Assembly: GCF_002893625.1 (NCBI RefSeq) | Contig: NZ_PKMZ01000014.1 | Location: 1 to 64,000 of the forward strand | DNA: 64,000 bases | Direction: 5' to 3' | Origin: Mangrovicella endophytica | GTDB lineage: Bacteria; Pseudomonadota; Alphaproteobacteria; Rhizobiales; Rhizobiaceae | Shown here: positions 25,517 through 34,184 of the stretch, in pieces | Position numbering within the stretch: the stretch's first letter is position 1 | Layout: each line of letters starts with the position of its first letter | Made by a program: the position numbers and the translations under genes | The notes under the pieces: model-generated | The model's input: the letters and a program-made list of their open reading frames with translations, nothing else | The model's database searches: none | Told to the model about the DNA's origin: nothing

Positions 25517-26461
25517 TCAATCCGATCCGCCCTGCTGCCAGCGACGCCGCTGCAGGCCGAAGAAGGAGAACAGGATGGCGGCGAGCAGGAACGGCACCAT
25601 GGCGACCGCGATCGCGGCGCCCTCGCCGAGTGCTCCGCCCGGTATGCCGCGCTGGAAGGAGAGCGTTGCCATCAGATGCGTCGCATTCACCGGCCCGCCC
25701 TTGGTGAGCACGTAGATCAGCTGGAAGTCGGTGAAGGTGAAGAGCACCGAGAAGGTCATTACGACGGCGATGATCGGCGTCAGCAACGGCAGGGTGATCG
25801 AGCGGAAGCGCTGCCAGGACGTCGCGCCGTCGAGCGCAGCCGCCTCGTGCAGCGAAGCAGGGATCGTCTGCAATCCCGCCAGCAGGGAAATCGCCACGAA
25901 GGGAATGCCGCGCCAGACATTGGCCGCGATCACCGACAGCCGCGCATTGGTGGGGTCGCCGAGGAAGTTGATCGGCGCGCTGATCAGGCCGGCCTTCATC
26001 AAGACGAAGGAGATGATCGAGAACTGGGAATCGTAGATCCACCAGAAGGCGAGCGCCGATAGGACGGTCGGCACCACCCAAGGCAGGAGGATGATCGCCC
26101 GGAAGAAGGTCTTGAACGGCAGATGCTCGTTCAGGATGATCGCCAGCCAGAGGCCGAGAACGAATTTCAGCACCGAGGCGACGGCCGTATAGACGACGGT
26201 GTTGAACACCGACATCCAGAACACCCGGTCGTGCCAGAGATATTCGTAGTTCTCCAACCCGATGAAGATGCCGGGCCGCCCGATCATCGTATCGGTGAAG
26301 CCGAGCCAGACGCCGAGCCCCAGCGGGTAGGTCAGGAAGCACAGGAGAAACAGCGCTGCCGGCAGCATGAAGAGCAAGCCGAGCCCGTTGCGGCTCTGCG
26401 ACAGGCGCTCGAAGAACGAGGCCTTGGTGCCGGCCGGCGGCGAAGCGGTGGAAACGGACAT
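25517..26461 (-). CDS. Carbohydrate ABC transporter permease (MalF type)
   Basis: The product has 314 residues with six membrane segments starting at about residue 27 (GLLFMLPAALFLLCFLTYPLG). The EAA loop is LHEAAALDGATSWQRFRSITLPLLTPI, and FTDFQLIYVLTKGGPVNAT is a classic MalF/UgpA landmark. It partners the MalG-type permease. A strong hairpin lies between the binding-protein stop and this start. Confidence 0.92.
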   Translation of the reverse strand: MSVSTASPPAGTKASFFERLSQSRNGLGLLFMLPAALFLLCFLTYPLGLGVWLGFTDTMIGRPGIFIGLENYEYLWHDRVFWMSVFNTVVYTAVASVLKFVLGLWLAIILNEHLPFKTFFRAIILLPWVVPTVLSALAFWWIYDSQFSIISFVLMKAGLISAPINFLGDPTNARLSVIAANVWRGIPFVAISLLAGLQTIPASLHEAAALDGATSWQRFRSITLPLLTPIIAVVMTFSVLFTFTDFQLIYVLTKGGPVNATHLMATLSFQRGIPGGALGEGAAIAVAMVPFLLAAILFSFFGLQRRRWQQGGSD

Positions 26462-26488
26462 GGCTGAACCCTTGGGCGCGGAAGCGGG

Positions 26489-26517
26489 GCGCGCCCGCCG
26501 TGAGCCGGCGGACGCGC
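26489..26517 (-). terminator. Intercistronic hairpin after the sugar-binding-protein gene
   Basis: On the minus strand GCGCGTCCGCCG and CGGCGGGCGCGC form a 12-bp stem (one G-U pair) around a 5-base loop, 16 bases after the binding-protein stop and before the MalF gene. There is no T tract, so protection of the upstream mRNA from decay is likelier than termination. It mirrors the hairpin at 4923-4946. Confidence 0.55.
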
Positions 26518-26533
26518 GAGGGTCATGGAGGCG

Positions 26534-27847
26534 TCAGACGCGGTAGTAGCGGTTGGCGCGGCGCTCGGCGTTGGCGATCGCATCCTCCGGCGAGGACTGG
26601 CCGGTCACCGCCTCGGCGAACATGTCGACGAGGACGTAGTCGGCCATGGTGCCGGCAGACGCCGCACCCAGCGGACCTGCATAGCCATTCGGCCGCAGCG
26701 TCTCCGACGCTCTCGCATAGGCGGCATGGATCGGGTTCGACGTCCACACCGGATTGTTGGCAAGCCCCTTCAGCGGCTGGCAGCAATAGGCGCTGGCGCC
26801 CTGGATCCAGGCATTCATGTTGTCCGGCTGGTACATGAACTGGAGATAGGCCTTCGCCGCCTCGGGATACTTGGTGTGCTTGAACACCGAGATCGTCGAG
26901 GTCTGGGCCAGCTCGACCGACTTGCCCACGGGCCCGATCGGGAAGTTGGTGGAGCGCATGTCCTTGGCCATTTCCTGCGTCGCAGGATCTTTCAGCGCGG
27001 CGTAGTAGACCGAGACGCCGTTGGCGATCAGCGACACCTGCCCAGCCAGGAAGGCGCGATTGTTGTTGACGTCCTGCCAGCTCTCCGTGCCCGGAATGAA
27101 GGTCTTGTAGAGCTCCATGGCGTATTTGACGGCCGCAAGCGTCTCCGGACTGTTGATGACGACCTTGCCGCTCTCGTCGACCATCTGGCCGCCATGGCTC
27201 CACAGCAGCCAGTGAGCATAGTTGTTGCCGTCGCCCACCGCCTTGCCGTGCGGAAAGCCCGCCGGTGTTCCCTTGGCCTGCATCGCCTTGCAGAGTTCCA
27301 GGAAGCCCGCCGTGTCTTTCGGGAATTCGCTGAAGCCCGCTGCCTTCACGTGGCTGTCGCGGTAGACGACCGCATTGCCGATGGCGCAGAGCGGCAGGGC
27401 GATGAACTGGTCGCCGCGCTTGGCATAGCCTTCCAGACCGGCATACCAGCCGCCATTCGCCTGGCCGATCGAGGTGCCGAGGTCGGTCAGGTCGACGAGC
27501 TTGTCGGGATATTGCTGCGGATCGTCGAACCAGCTCATCACCATATCCGGCCCGGAGCCGACATTGGCGGCAACAGCGGCCTTCGGGCGCACGTCCTCCC
27601 AGCTTTCCTTATCGATGCGCACTTCGACGCCCGTCGCATCGGTGAACTTCTTGGTATTGGCGAGCCAGGCCTCCTCCTCGGCCGGGACGAAGGGCACCCA
27701 GCGCAGGAGCCGGAGGCTGGAGCCCTCTTCCGGCTTGTAGGTGGGCGCGGCGGCCTGCGCGAAGGCATTGCCGCCGGCAAAGGGCCCGGCGAAGGCCGTG
27801 CCGGCAAGACCGGCCGTGCCGGCGAGGAATGTTCTGCGGTTGATCAT
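26534..27847 (-). CDS. Carbohydrate ABC transporter substrate-binding protein, Tat-type signal
   Basis: The product has 437 residues from ATG 27847 (MINRRTFLAGTAGLAG), with GGAGGAG six bases ahead; the frame continues upstream to 27910 but without a ribosome site. The start carries the twin-arginine motif (R4, R5, then TFLAG) and an alanine-rich hydrophobic stretch ending NAFAQ, so export folded through Tat is likely. The mature protein is a family 1 solute-binding protein: LLRWVPFVPAEEEAW, GSGPDMVMSWFDDP, and GPVGKSVELAQTSTISVFKHTKYPEAAKAYLQF. It delivers a sugar or polyol to the MalF/MalG-type permeases. The ligand is unknown; the neighbouring enzymes point to a short-chain sugar or sugar acid. 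Confidence 0.92.
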   Translation of the reverse strand: MINRRTFLAGTAGLAGTAFAGPFAGGNAFAQAAAPTYKPEEGSSLRLLRWVPFVPAEEEAWLANTKKFTDATGVEVRIDKESWEDVRPKAAVAANVGSGPDMVMSWFDDPQQYPDKLVDLTDLGTSIGQANGGWYAGLEGYAKRGDQFIALPLCAIGNAVVYRDSHVKAAGFSEFPKDTAGFLELCKAMQAKGTPAGFPHGKAVGDGNNYAHWLLWSHGGQMVDESGKVVINSPETLAAVKYAMELYKTFIPGTESWQDVNNNRAFLAGQVSLIANGVSVYYAALKDPATQEMAKDMRSTNFPIGPVGKSVELAQTSTISVFKHTKYPEAAKAYLQFMYQPDNMNAWIQGASAYCCQPLKGLANNPVWTSNPIHAAYARASETLRPNGYAGPLGAASAGTMADYVLVDMFAEAVTGQSSPEDAIANAERRANRYYRV

Positions 27848-27914
27848 TGCTGCTCCTCCCGGGGCTCGTTGGCGTGCAGCGTTCGGGGCCCCGATGCCCG
27901 TCGCCGTCATGTTG

Positions 27915-28982
<1,068 letters not shown>

Positions 28983-29131
28983 GCTGGACCTTCCTCCCTT
29001 GTGCAGCCGCCGGGCGTTTGCCTCGTGTCGGCCACGGCCGCACCGGAAGACCGGTGCAGCGTCATCGTCTCATCAGCTCGTTTCGCTCCAGCCCCGCCTC
29101 CTCCAAGGCCGGACCCGAGCGCTTGCCCTCC

Positions 29132-29899
29132 TCAGCCTCGACCGACGAAGGGCATCTTGGTGGCCATGATCGTCATCGACAGGACGTTGGCGTCGAGCGG
29201 CAGCGCCGCCATTGACACGACCGCCTGCCCGACATGGCTGGGATCCATCGTCGGCTCCGGCGCGACCCTCCCATCCGCCTGCAGCACGCCGGCCGACATG
29301 GCGGACGTCATCTCGCTGGCGGCATTGCCGATGTCGATCTGCCCGCAGGCGATGTCGAAGGCTCGTCCGTCGAGCGCCGTCGCCTTGGTCAGGCCCGTGA
29401 TCGCATGCTTGGTCGCGGCATAGGGCGCCTGATTGGGGCGCGGCGTCGTCGCCGAGATCGAACCGTTATTGATGATGCGCCCGCCGCGCGGCTCCTGTGC
29501 CTTCATCATCCGGAAGGCAGCCTGCGTGCACAGGAAGGCGCCGGTGAGATTGGCGCCGAGAATCGTATTCCACTGCTCGAAGCTGATCTCCTCGAGCGGG
29601 ATGGGCGGCGTGTTGACGCCGGCATTGTTGACAAGAAGGTCGAGGCGCCCGAAGCGCCGGCCGATCTCTTCGAACAGTGCGCCGACGGAATCCGGGTCGG
29701 TGATATCGCAGCAGAGGGCCACCACGCGCCCGTGGCCGGAGCGGATCGCAAGCGCCCGTGCCGCGCTCTCCAATACGTCGAGCCTGCGGCCGCAGATCAC
29801 CACCTGCCAACCAGCCTGCGCGAGTGCGCTGGCGATCGCCTTGCCGACGCCGGTGCCGCCTCCGGTGACGAGGGCAATGCGGGAACGCGCGTCACTCAT
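29132..29899 (-). CDS. SDR family oxidoreductase
   Basis: The product has 255 residues from ATG 29899 ([23 protein letters not shown]). An open frame continues upstream to 30139 but is low in similarity to any family. Cofactor motif TGGGTGVG at about residues 12-19, LLVNNAGVN near residue 87, INNGSISA with the catalytic serine, and PYAATKHA with the catalytic tyrosine and lysine. It lies 149 bases upstream of the sugar transporter ATPase gene on the same strand and is probably the first gene of that operon. It would oxidise or reduce the transported polyol, sugar or sugar acid; the substrate is unknown. Confidence 0.85.
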   Translation of the reverse strand: MSDARSRIALVTGGGTGVGKAIASALAQAGWQVVICGRRLDVLESAARALAIRSGHGRVVALCCDITDPDSVGALFEEIGRRFGRLDLLVNNAGVNTPPIPLEEISFEQWNTILGANLTGAFLCTQAAFRMMKAQEPRGGRIINNGSISATTPRPNQAPYAATKHAITGLTKATALDGRAFDIACGQIDIGNAASEMTSAMSAGVLQADGRVAPEPTMDPSHVGQAVVSMAALPLDANVLSMTIMATKMPFVGRG

Positions 29900-30252
29900 G
29901 CTGCACTCGGTACGGCGGCGGAACGACTCGCGCCGGACGCTGTCCCGAGCCCGACGGACCCGAGACCCGGAACCGCAATGCGGTCCGGCAATGACGCCCC
30001 TGCATTCTCCATCCATCCTCCCGAAGGCTTTCGCCGCCGACGGCGCACCATCCTCCTGGTGCATCGTCGCCCGTGTCGCGGTCAGCCTCTCCTCCTGGAA
30101 ATCAGCTTGCACGACATCAGCGAAGCCATGCAAGCACAAATAGTATGACTATACCAAAGTCTGATTGAAGTCAGAGACTTGCAATAGAAGACACCGTCCC
30201 GGCCGGTGACGGGGACCAAAACTCGACAACGCTGATGATAACGATGGCCGTC
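29900..30252. other. Intergenic stretch upstream of the SDR-ABC operon
   Basis: About 350 bases between the OtnI-like gene and the SDR gene, both on the minus strand. The part nearest the OtnI-like gene (about 30130-30190) is AT-rich compared with its surroundings and contains a small palindrome at 30140-30152. It most likely holds the promoter and operator of the SDR and transporter genes. No coding sequence is convincing. Confidence 0.45.
30140..30152. promoter_or_regulatory. Palindrome, possible operator of the SDR-ABC operon
   Basis: ATAGT and ACTAT arms around three bases form a perfect 13-bp palindrome in the AT-rich part of the gap. The size and TA-rich half-sites resemble GntR-family operators. 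It lies about 240 bases upstream of the SDR start. No GntR gene is in the window, so this is an inference from shape only. Confidence 0.4.
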
Positions 30253-31020
30253 CTACAAGGCGAAGTCCATCATCCAGCGCAGACCGTCCTCGGTGCGGCC
30301 GCGCGGCCTGTATTCGGCGCCAATGAAGCCATCGTAGCCGGCGGCATCGAAGGCGGCGAGCAGACGCGGATAAGCCACTTCCCCCTCGTCCGGCTCGGCA
30401 CGGGACGGGACCGCCGCGATCTGCACATGGCCAATGGCGGCTTGATGTCGCTCGAAGCGGGTCAGGAGATCACCCTCGGTGATCTGCGTATGGTAGCAAT
30501 CGAACATGATCTTCAGCTCGGGCCTCGCCAGCCGCGCGACGATCGCTGCCGCCTGTTCGACGCTGGACAGGAAATAGCCCGGCACGTCGCGTCCGTTGAT
30601 CGGCTCGATCAGGACGGTTCGGCCCGAGCCTGCGGCGAGATCGCAGGCAAAGCGGAGATTGGCCTCGAAAACGGCGCCGCCTCGTTGGTCGTCGCCGGCC
30701 CGGCCCGCCATGACATGCACGGCCTGTGCCCCGATCGCATCGGCATAGGCGAACGCCTCCTCGATCGCCGCGCGCGCTTCCGCTTCGCGCCCCGGTACCG
30801 CGGCGAGACCGAAGTCGCCCTCCTCCGCGCCTTTGCGGGTGTTGAGGCCCAGCATCGGCAGGCCTGTCTCGATGAGGGCCGCGCGCACGGCGCCGGCATC
30901 CTCGTCATAGGGCCAGTGGCATTCCACGGCAGCGAACCCGGCATCCTTGGCGCGCCGGATCGCGGCGGGCAGGTCGAGTTCGCGCCAGAGAAAGCCGAGA
31001 TTGGCCGAGTATCTGATCAT
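30253..31020 (-). CDS. Hydroxypyruvate isomerase family / 2-oxo-tetronate isomerase (OtnI)-like
   Basis: The product has 255 residues and a TIM-barrel xylose-isomerase-like fold: VECHWPYD, AVHVMAG, TVLIEPINGRDVPGYFLSS, KIMFDCYHTQITEGDLL, HVQIAAVPSRAEPDEGEV and IGAEYRPRG. The conserved glutamates, the FDCYH histidine and the final E-Y are the metal and catalytic residues. The family includes Hyi (hydroxypyruvate to tartronate semialdehyde) and OtnI (2-oxo- to 3-oxo-tetronate 4-carbon acids). Its start overlaps the DenD-like gene by four bases (ATGA), the DenD-OtnI pairing known from D-erythronate breakdown, which favours the OtnI role. The kinase OtnK and decarboxylase OtnC are not present here. 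Confidence 0.85.
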   Translation of the reverse strand: MIRYSANLGFLWRELDLPAAIRRAKDAGFAAVECHWPYDEDAGAVRAALIETGLPMLGLNTRKGAEEGDFGLAAVPGREAEARAAIEEAFAYADAIGAQAVHVMAGRAGDDQRGGAVFEANLRFACDLAAGSGRTVLIEPINGRDVPGYFLSSVEQAAAIVARLARPELKIMFDCYHTQITEGDLLTRFERHQAAIGHVQIAAVPSRAEPDEGEVAYPRLLAAFDAAGYDGFIGAEYRPRGRTEDGLRWMMDFAL

Positions 31021-32000
31021 GCAGTCCGTCCCATTTCGTCTTCCAGGTAGACACGGATGATCTCGTCGAACGAGGTTTCCGCGCGAAAGCCGAGCCCGGC
31101 GGCTCGGCTTGCGTCGAAGTCTGTAGCCCAGCCGGAGACGATGCGCGCGATCGTCGCGTCGGATTCGCGGCGGATCAGCCGCAACGCCTCCCGTCCGGCG
31201 ATGCGGCCGAGCGCCTCGATCTCCTCGCCGACGGTGGCGGAAAGGCCCGGCATGGAGAGATTGCGGCGCGGCCCGATCGCATCACCATCAAGCGTTGCGG
31301 CATGCAGGAAGAAGCCGACCGCCGCGCGTGGGCTGGCGAACCAGTGCCGCACGTCCTCCGACACCGGCAGCACCGCCTCCTGCCCGTTGATTGGCTCGCG
31401 CAGGATGTTGGAGAAGAAGCCCGATGCCGCCTTGTTCGGCCGGCCGGGCCGGATGCAGATCGTCGGCAGCCGGATGCCGATCCCGTCGAAGAAGCCGCGG
31501 CGCGTATAGTCCGCCAGGAGCAGCTCGGCGATCGCCTTCTGCGTGCCGTAGCTCGTCAGCGGCGTCAGATGAAATTCATCCGGAATCCTGGCCGGGAACG
31601 GCGCCCCGAAGACGGCGATGGAGGAGGCAAAGAGGACGCGCGGCCGGTAACCGTCCTGACCGTTGGCGATCCGGATCGCCTCGAAGAGATCGCGCGTACC
31701 GTCGAGATTGATGCGGTAGCCTTTCTCGAAATCGGCCTCGGCCTCGCCGGAAACGATGGCCGCGAGATGCACCACGAGATCCGGGCGCCCCTCGATCAAC
31801 CGCGCCGCCGTGCCCGAGACCGAGACATCGGCAGCCTCCGTCCTCACGGCAATACCGGCGCCAGCGGGCGCCTCCGGCTCGACCACGTCGACGAGATGCA
31901 GAGCCTCGACCGCCTCGTCGCCGATACGACCGTCGGCGGCCATTTGCGCCGCCAGCTTGCGGCCGATCATGCCGGCTGCACCAATGATGAGAACTTTCAT
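31017..32000 (-). CDS. denD: NAD-dependent epimerase/dehydratase family, D-erythronate dehydrogenase (DenD)-like
   Basis: The product has 327 residues. The extended-SDR cofactor motif is GAAGMIG near residues 7-13, HLAAIVSGEAE follows near residue 80, FASSIAVFG carries the catalytic serine, and SYGTQKAIAELLL carries the YxxxK pair. IRPGRPNKAASGFFSNILREP is a landmark of the DenD group. DenD oxidises D-erythronate at C2 to 2-oxo-tetronate, which OtnI then isomerises; the ATGA overlap with the OtnI-like gene supports that pairing. The symbol rests on family resemblance and context, not on a direct assay. Confidence 0.82.
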   Translation of the reverse strand: MKVLIIGAAGMIGRKLAAQMAADGRIGDEAVEALHLVDVVEPEAPAGAGIAVRTEAADVSVSGTAARLIEGRPDLVVHLAAIVSGEAEADFEKGYRINLDGTRDLFEAIRIANGQDGYRPRVLFASSIAVFGAPFPARIPDEFHLTPLTSYGTQKAIAELLLADYTRRGFFDGIGIRLPTICIRPGRPNKAASGFFSNILREPINGQEAVLPVSEDVRHWFASPRAAVGFFLHAATLDGDAIGPRRNLSMPGLSATVGEEIEALGRIAGREALRLIRRESDATIARIVSGWATDFDASRAAGLGFRAETSFDEIIRVYLEDEMGRTA

Positions 32001-32331
32001 GCCGGCTGCCGCCCTCCCAAGCGCCGGCCGGCAGCTCCGAACCAGCGCATGACGGTTCGGACCGTCGGCGCGGTCATATCAAGACGTGTCGTGGCCTCAT
32101 TCATCCTCCCGAGGCCGCGCCGTCGCGGCCGTGATGAAGGAGCACCGGACACGCTTTGGCAAGCCTCGAGGGAGACGCCGTCAACCGCCGCGCGAACACC
32201 GGACCTGTCGAAGCGGGAGGCGGAGCGCCCTCGCCTGGCTCGTGCGCCGAGCGTCAAAACGAAAAAGGCGCCCGACATCGGGCGCCCTGGTCGTCTTGGT
32301 GATCTGCGGCAGCAAGCACGCAAAGCACCAT
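32001..32331. other. Intergenic stretch between rpiB and the DenD-like gene
   Basis: About 330 bases. It contains the strong minus-strand terminator of the rpiB gene (32256-32286) and then some 255 bases with no coding frame of note, so the DenD-OtnI pair probably has its own promoter here. I do not see clear promoter hexamers. Confidence 0.5.
32256..32286 (-). terminator. Intrinsic terminator of the rpiB gene
   Basis: On the minus strand GGCGCCCGA pairs perfectly with TCGGGCGCC around a 2-base loop (or a 7-bp stem with a wider loop), followed by TTTTTCGTTTT. It begins 45 bases after the rpiB stop. A strong Rho-independent terminator, separating rpiB from the DenD-like gene. Confidence 0.85.
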
Positions 32332-32793
32332 TCAGCAGGCGTTGTACTTGCGGTCCAGCGCGTCGATCGCGTCGACATTCGGGCCTGACGAGCTCTTCGG
32401 ATCGAAGTCCGATTCCAGGAACTTGTCGACGATCGCCTTGGCGAGCTCGGGCCCGATCACCCGCGCGCCCATGGTGATGATCTGGGCGTTGTTGCTCTTG
32501 GCGGCGCGCTCGGCCGAATAGGTGTCGTGCGTCAGCGCGGCGCGGATGCCCGGCACCTTGTTGGCCGAGATGCAGACGCCGATGCCCGTGCCGCAGCACA
32601 GGATGCCGCGATCATATTCGCCGCTGATGATGGCGCTGGCGGCGCGCTCGGAGGTCGTCGCATAGCGCTCGTCCTTGGCGTCAGCGGACGGGCTGCCGCT
32701 TGCAACGGTGATATCCGTGCGCTTCTTCAGATGCTCGATGATGGCGGCGGCCAGCGGCTCGCCGGCACTGTCGCCGGCCACGATGATCTTCAT
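32332..32793 (-). CDS. rpiB: RpiB family isomerase (ribose-5-phosphate isomerase B / D-erythrulose-4-phosphate isomerase EryI type)
   Basis: The product has 153 residues; GAGGAG is seven bases before the ATG. The active-site cysteine is in [23 protein letters not shown] (split by function: catalytic CGTG loop and anion-binding NKVPGIRA), with [26 protein letters not shown] following. It interconverts phosphorylated aldose and ketose: ribose-5-P/ribulose-5-P in RpiB, or D-erythrose-4-P/D-erythrulose-4-P in EryI of Brucella and rhizobia. The divergent EryH-like isomerase and SorC regulator, both also found in erythritol loci, make the EryI role attractive. Transcribed from a promoter between it and the regulator gene; ends at a strong terminator. 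Confidence 0.9.
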   Translation of the reverse strand: MKIIVAGDSAGEPLAAAIIEHLKKRTDITVASGSPSADAKDERYATTSERAASAIISGEYDRGILCCGTGIGVCISANKVPGIRAALTHDTYSAERAAKSNNAQIITMGARVIGPELAKAIVDKFLESDFDPKSSSGPNVDAIDALDRKYNAC

Positions 32794-32853
32794 GTCGCAT
32801 CTCCTCGGTTGGTGCGGAATTGCTGCTCATATGCACACGAGCATGTCAAAGGT

Positions 32854-33855
32854 TCAACCCTTGGGCACCTCCGTGGGTGCATCCATTGCATCCGCGGGGC
32901 CGGTGGCGGCATCCAGCGCCAGCAGCGCCTGCGCGCTCGCCAACGGCAGCGCCGCCACATCGACGACGCCGGTGCGCAGCGCGCCGAGCAGCGCCATGGT
33001 CTTGGAGGGCTCGGCCGCGATGGCGATGGCCGACGGAATGGCCCGGATGTCCTGGAGCCGCAGCCCGACCACGCGCCCGCCCAGGATCTCGTTGCGCTCG
33101 CGCCCGTCGATATCGAAAAAATCGTAGCCCATGAGGTCGCCGACGACGCCGGCGGCGCGCGCCTTCAGGATCTCCTCGCGCTTAAACCAGCCCATCCGCA
33201 CCATATGGCTGTCTTCGCCGAGGTCGCCGACGCCTATCAGCGCGAAGTCGGCATTCCGGGCGATGTCGAGTGTATGCTTGACGGTCTGATTGCGCATCAA
33301 CGCGTCGCGCAGCTCGCGATCGGGCACATATGCTGGCGCATAGAGCGTCTCGGCCACGCCGCCGAAGCGCGCGGCCAGCTTGCGGCAGATATGATCGGCG
33401 TTCCACGGTTCGCCGGCCCGCAGCGCGCCGCCGGTGGCGCAGACGAAGGTGCCGAGCCTCAGCGTCGGAGCACCCAGCGTGTCGGCGACCGCCGCGACGT
33501 TGCGGCCCATGCCCACCGCGACGCTGGCGCCATCGTTCAGGTGCCGCTCCAGATAGCTCGCGACAAGCCCGGCCACGGCCCGGCGCTGCTCCTCGGCATC
33601 GGCGTAGTCGGCGGCAATCAAGGCGGTCGTCAGGCCAAACCGCGCGCGCAGCCGCCGTTCCAGCTCTTCCGCTATGCCGGAAGGCACGTGGATGCGCACC
33701 TCGACGATACCGTCGTCCTTAGCCTGGCGCAGCAGCCGCCCGACCTTGACGCGCGACAGGCCGAACTCGGCGGCGATCTCGGCCTGGGTAGCGTCGCCCT
33801 CGTAATAACGGCGCGCAATGGCGGCGAGAAGATCGTGCCCGTTGCCTGCGTCCAC
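32854..33855 (-). CDS. SorC/DeoR-type sugar-binding transcriptional regulator (EryD-like)
   Basis: The product has 333 residues from a GTG at 33855, with AGGA eight bases ahead. The N-terminal helix-turn-helix is in residues 8-50 (ARRYYEGDATQAEIAAEFGLSRVKVGRLLRQA). The remainder is a SorC sugar-phosphate-binding domain with VGMGRNVAAVADTL, FVCATGGALR and ALIGVGDLGEDSHMVRMGWF. EryD, the erythritol regulator of Brucella, belongs to this family. It is 60 bases upstream of rpiB on the same strand and divergent from tkt, so it could control both sides. The ligand is probably a sugar phosphate. Confidence 0.88.
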   Translation of the reverse strand: MDAGNGHDLLAAIARRYYEGDATQAEIAAEFGLSRVKVGRLLRQAKDDGIVEVRIHVPSGIAEELERRLRARFGLTTALIAADYADAEEQRRAVAGLVASYLERHLNDGASVAVGMGRNVAAVADTLGAPTLRLGTFVCATGGALRAGEPWNADHICRKLAARFGGVAETLYAPAYVPDRELRDALMRNQTVKHTLDIARNADFALIGVGDLGEDSHMVRMGWFKREEILKARAAGVVGDLMGYDFFDIDGRERNEILGGRVVGLRLQDIRAIPSAIAIAAEPSKTMALLGALRTGVVDVAALPLASAQALLALDAATGPADAMDAPTEVPKG

Positions 33856-34184
33856 GTGGATCGTCCTGACAGCACGTCCGTGCCTGGCTGTCGCTCGGCT
33901 GCACGCCGGATCACACGATCACAGCTGCGACATCATCTGATCAGATGTTCTGGCGCCGATCAATTGCGCATTTTCGCCCGTCGGTCATTGATCCCCTCCG
34001 GCGGTCCGTGCTTTAGCTGTGGGGAATGTCATTGGCGCAAGGGTCGTGCGCGGCACGATCCGGCAAAGCGACTGCAAATCGGTGGGCACCGATCATCGGA
34101 ACGGATGGCAGGCGAAACGCCGCCGTCGCCCATCGTATCGCCCGCCTCTGGCGCGGCTGCAGTCACGAAGGAGGAGGAGACCCC
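33856..34184. promoter_or_regulatory. Divergent promoter region between the SorC regulator and tkt
   Basis: About 330 bases with no convincing gene. The part at 33900-33960 is relatively AT-rich and holds GATCAC repeated with a 2-base spacer (33909-33922) and the 14-bp palindrome listed separately. A GGAGGAGGAG tract at 34170-34179 is the tkt ribosome site. The region probably carries the operators for both directions. Confidence 0.5.
33934..33947. promoter_or_regulatory. Perfect 14-bp palindrome, possible SorC-type operator
   Basis: CATCTGATCAGATG is its own reverse complement and lies 79 bases upstream of the regulator GTG and 238 bases upstream of the tkt ATG. The most likely binder is the adjacent SorC-type regulator. 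Position and symmetry are the only evidence. Confidence 0.5.
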
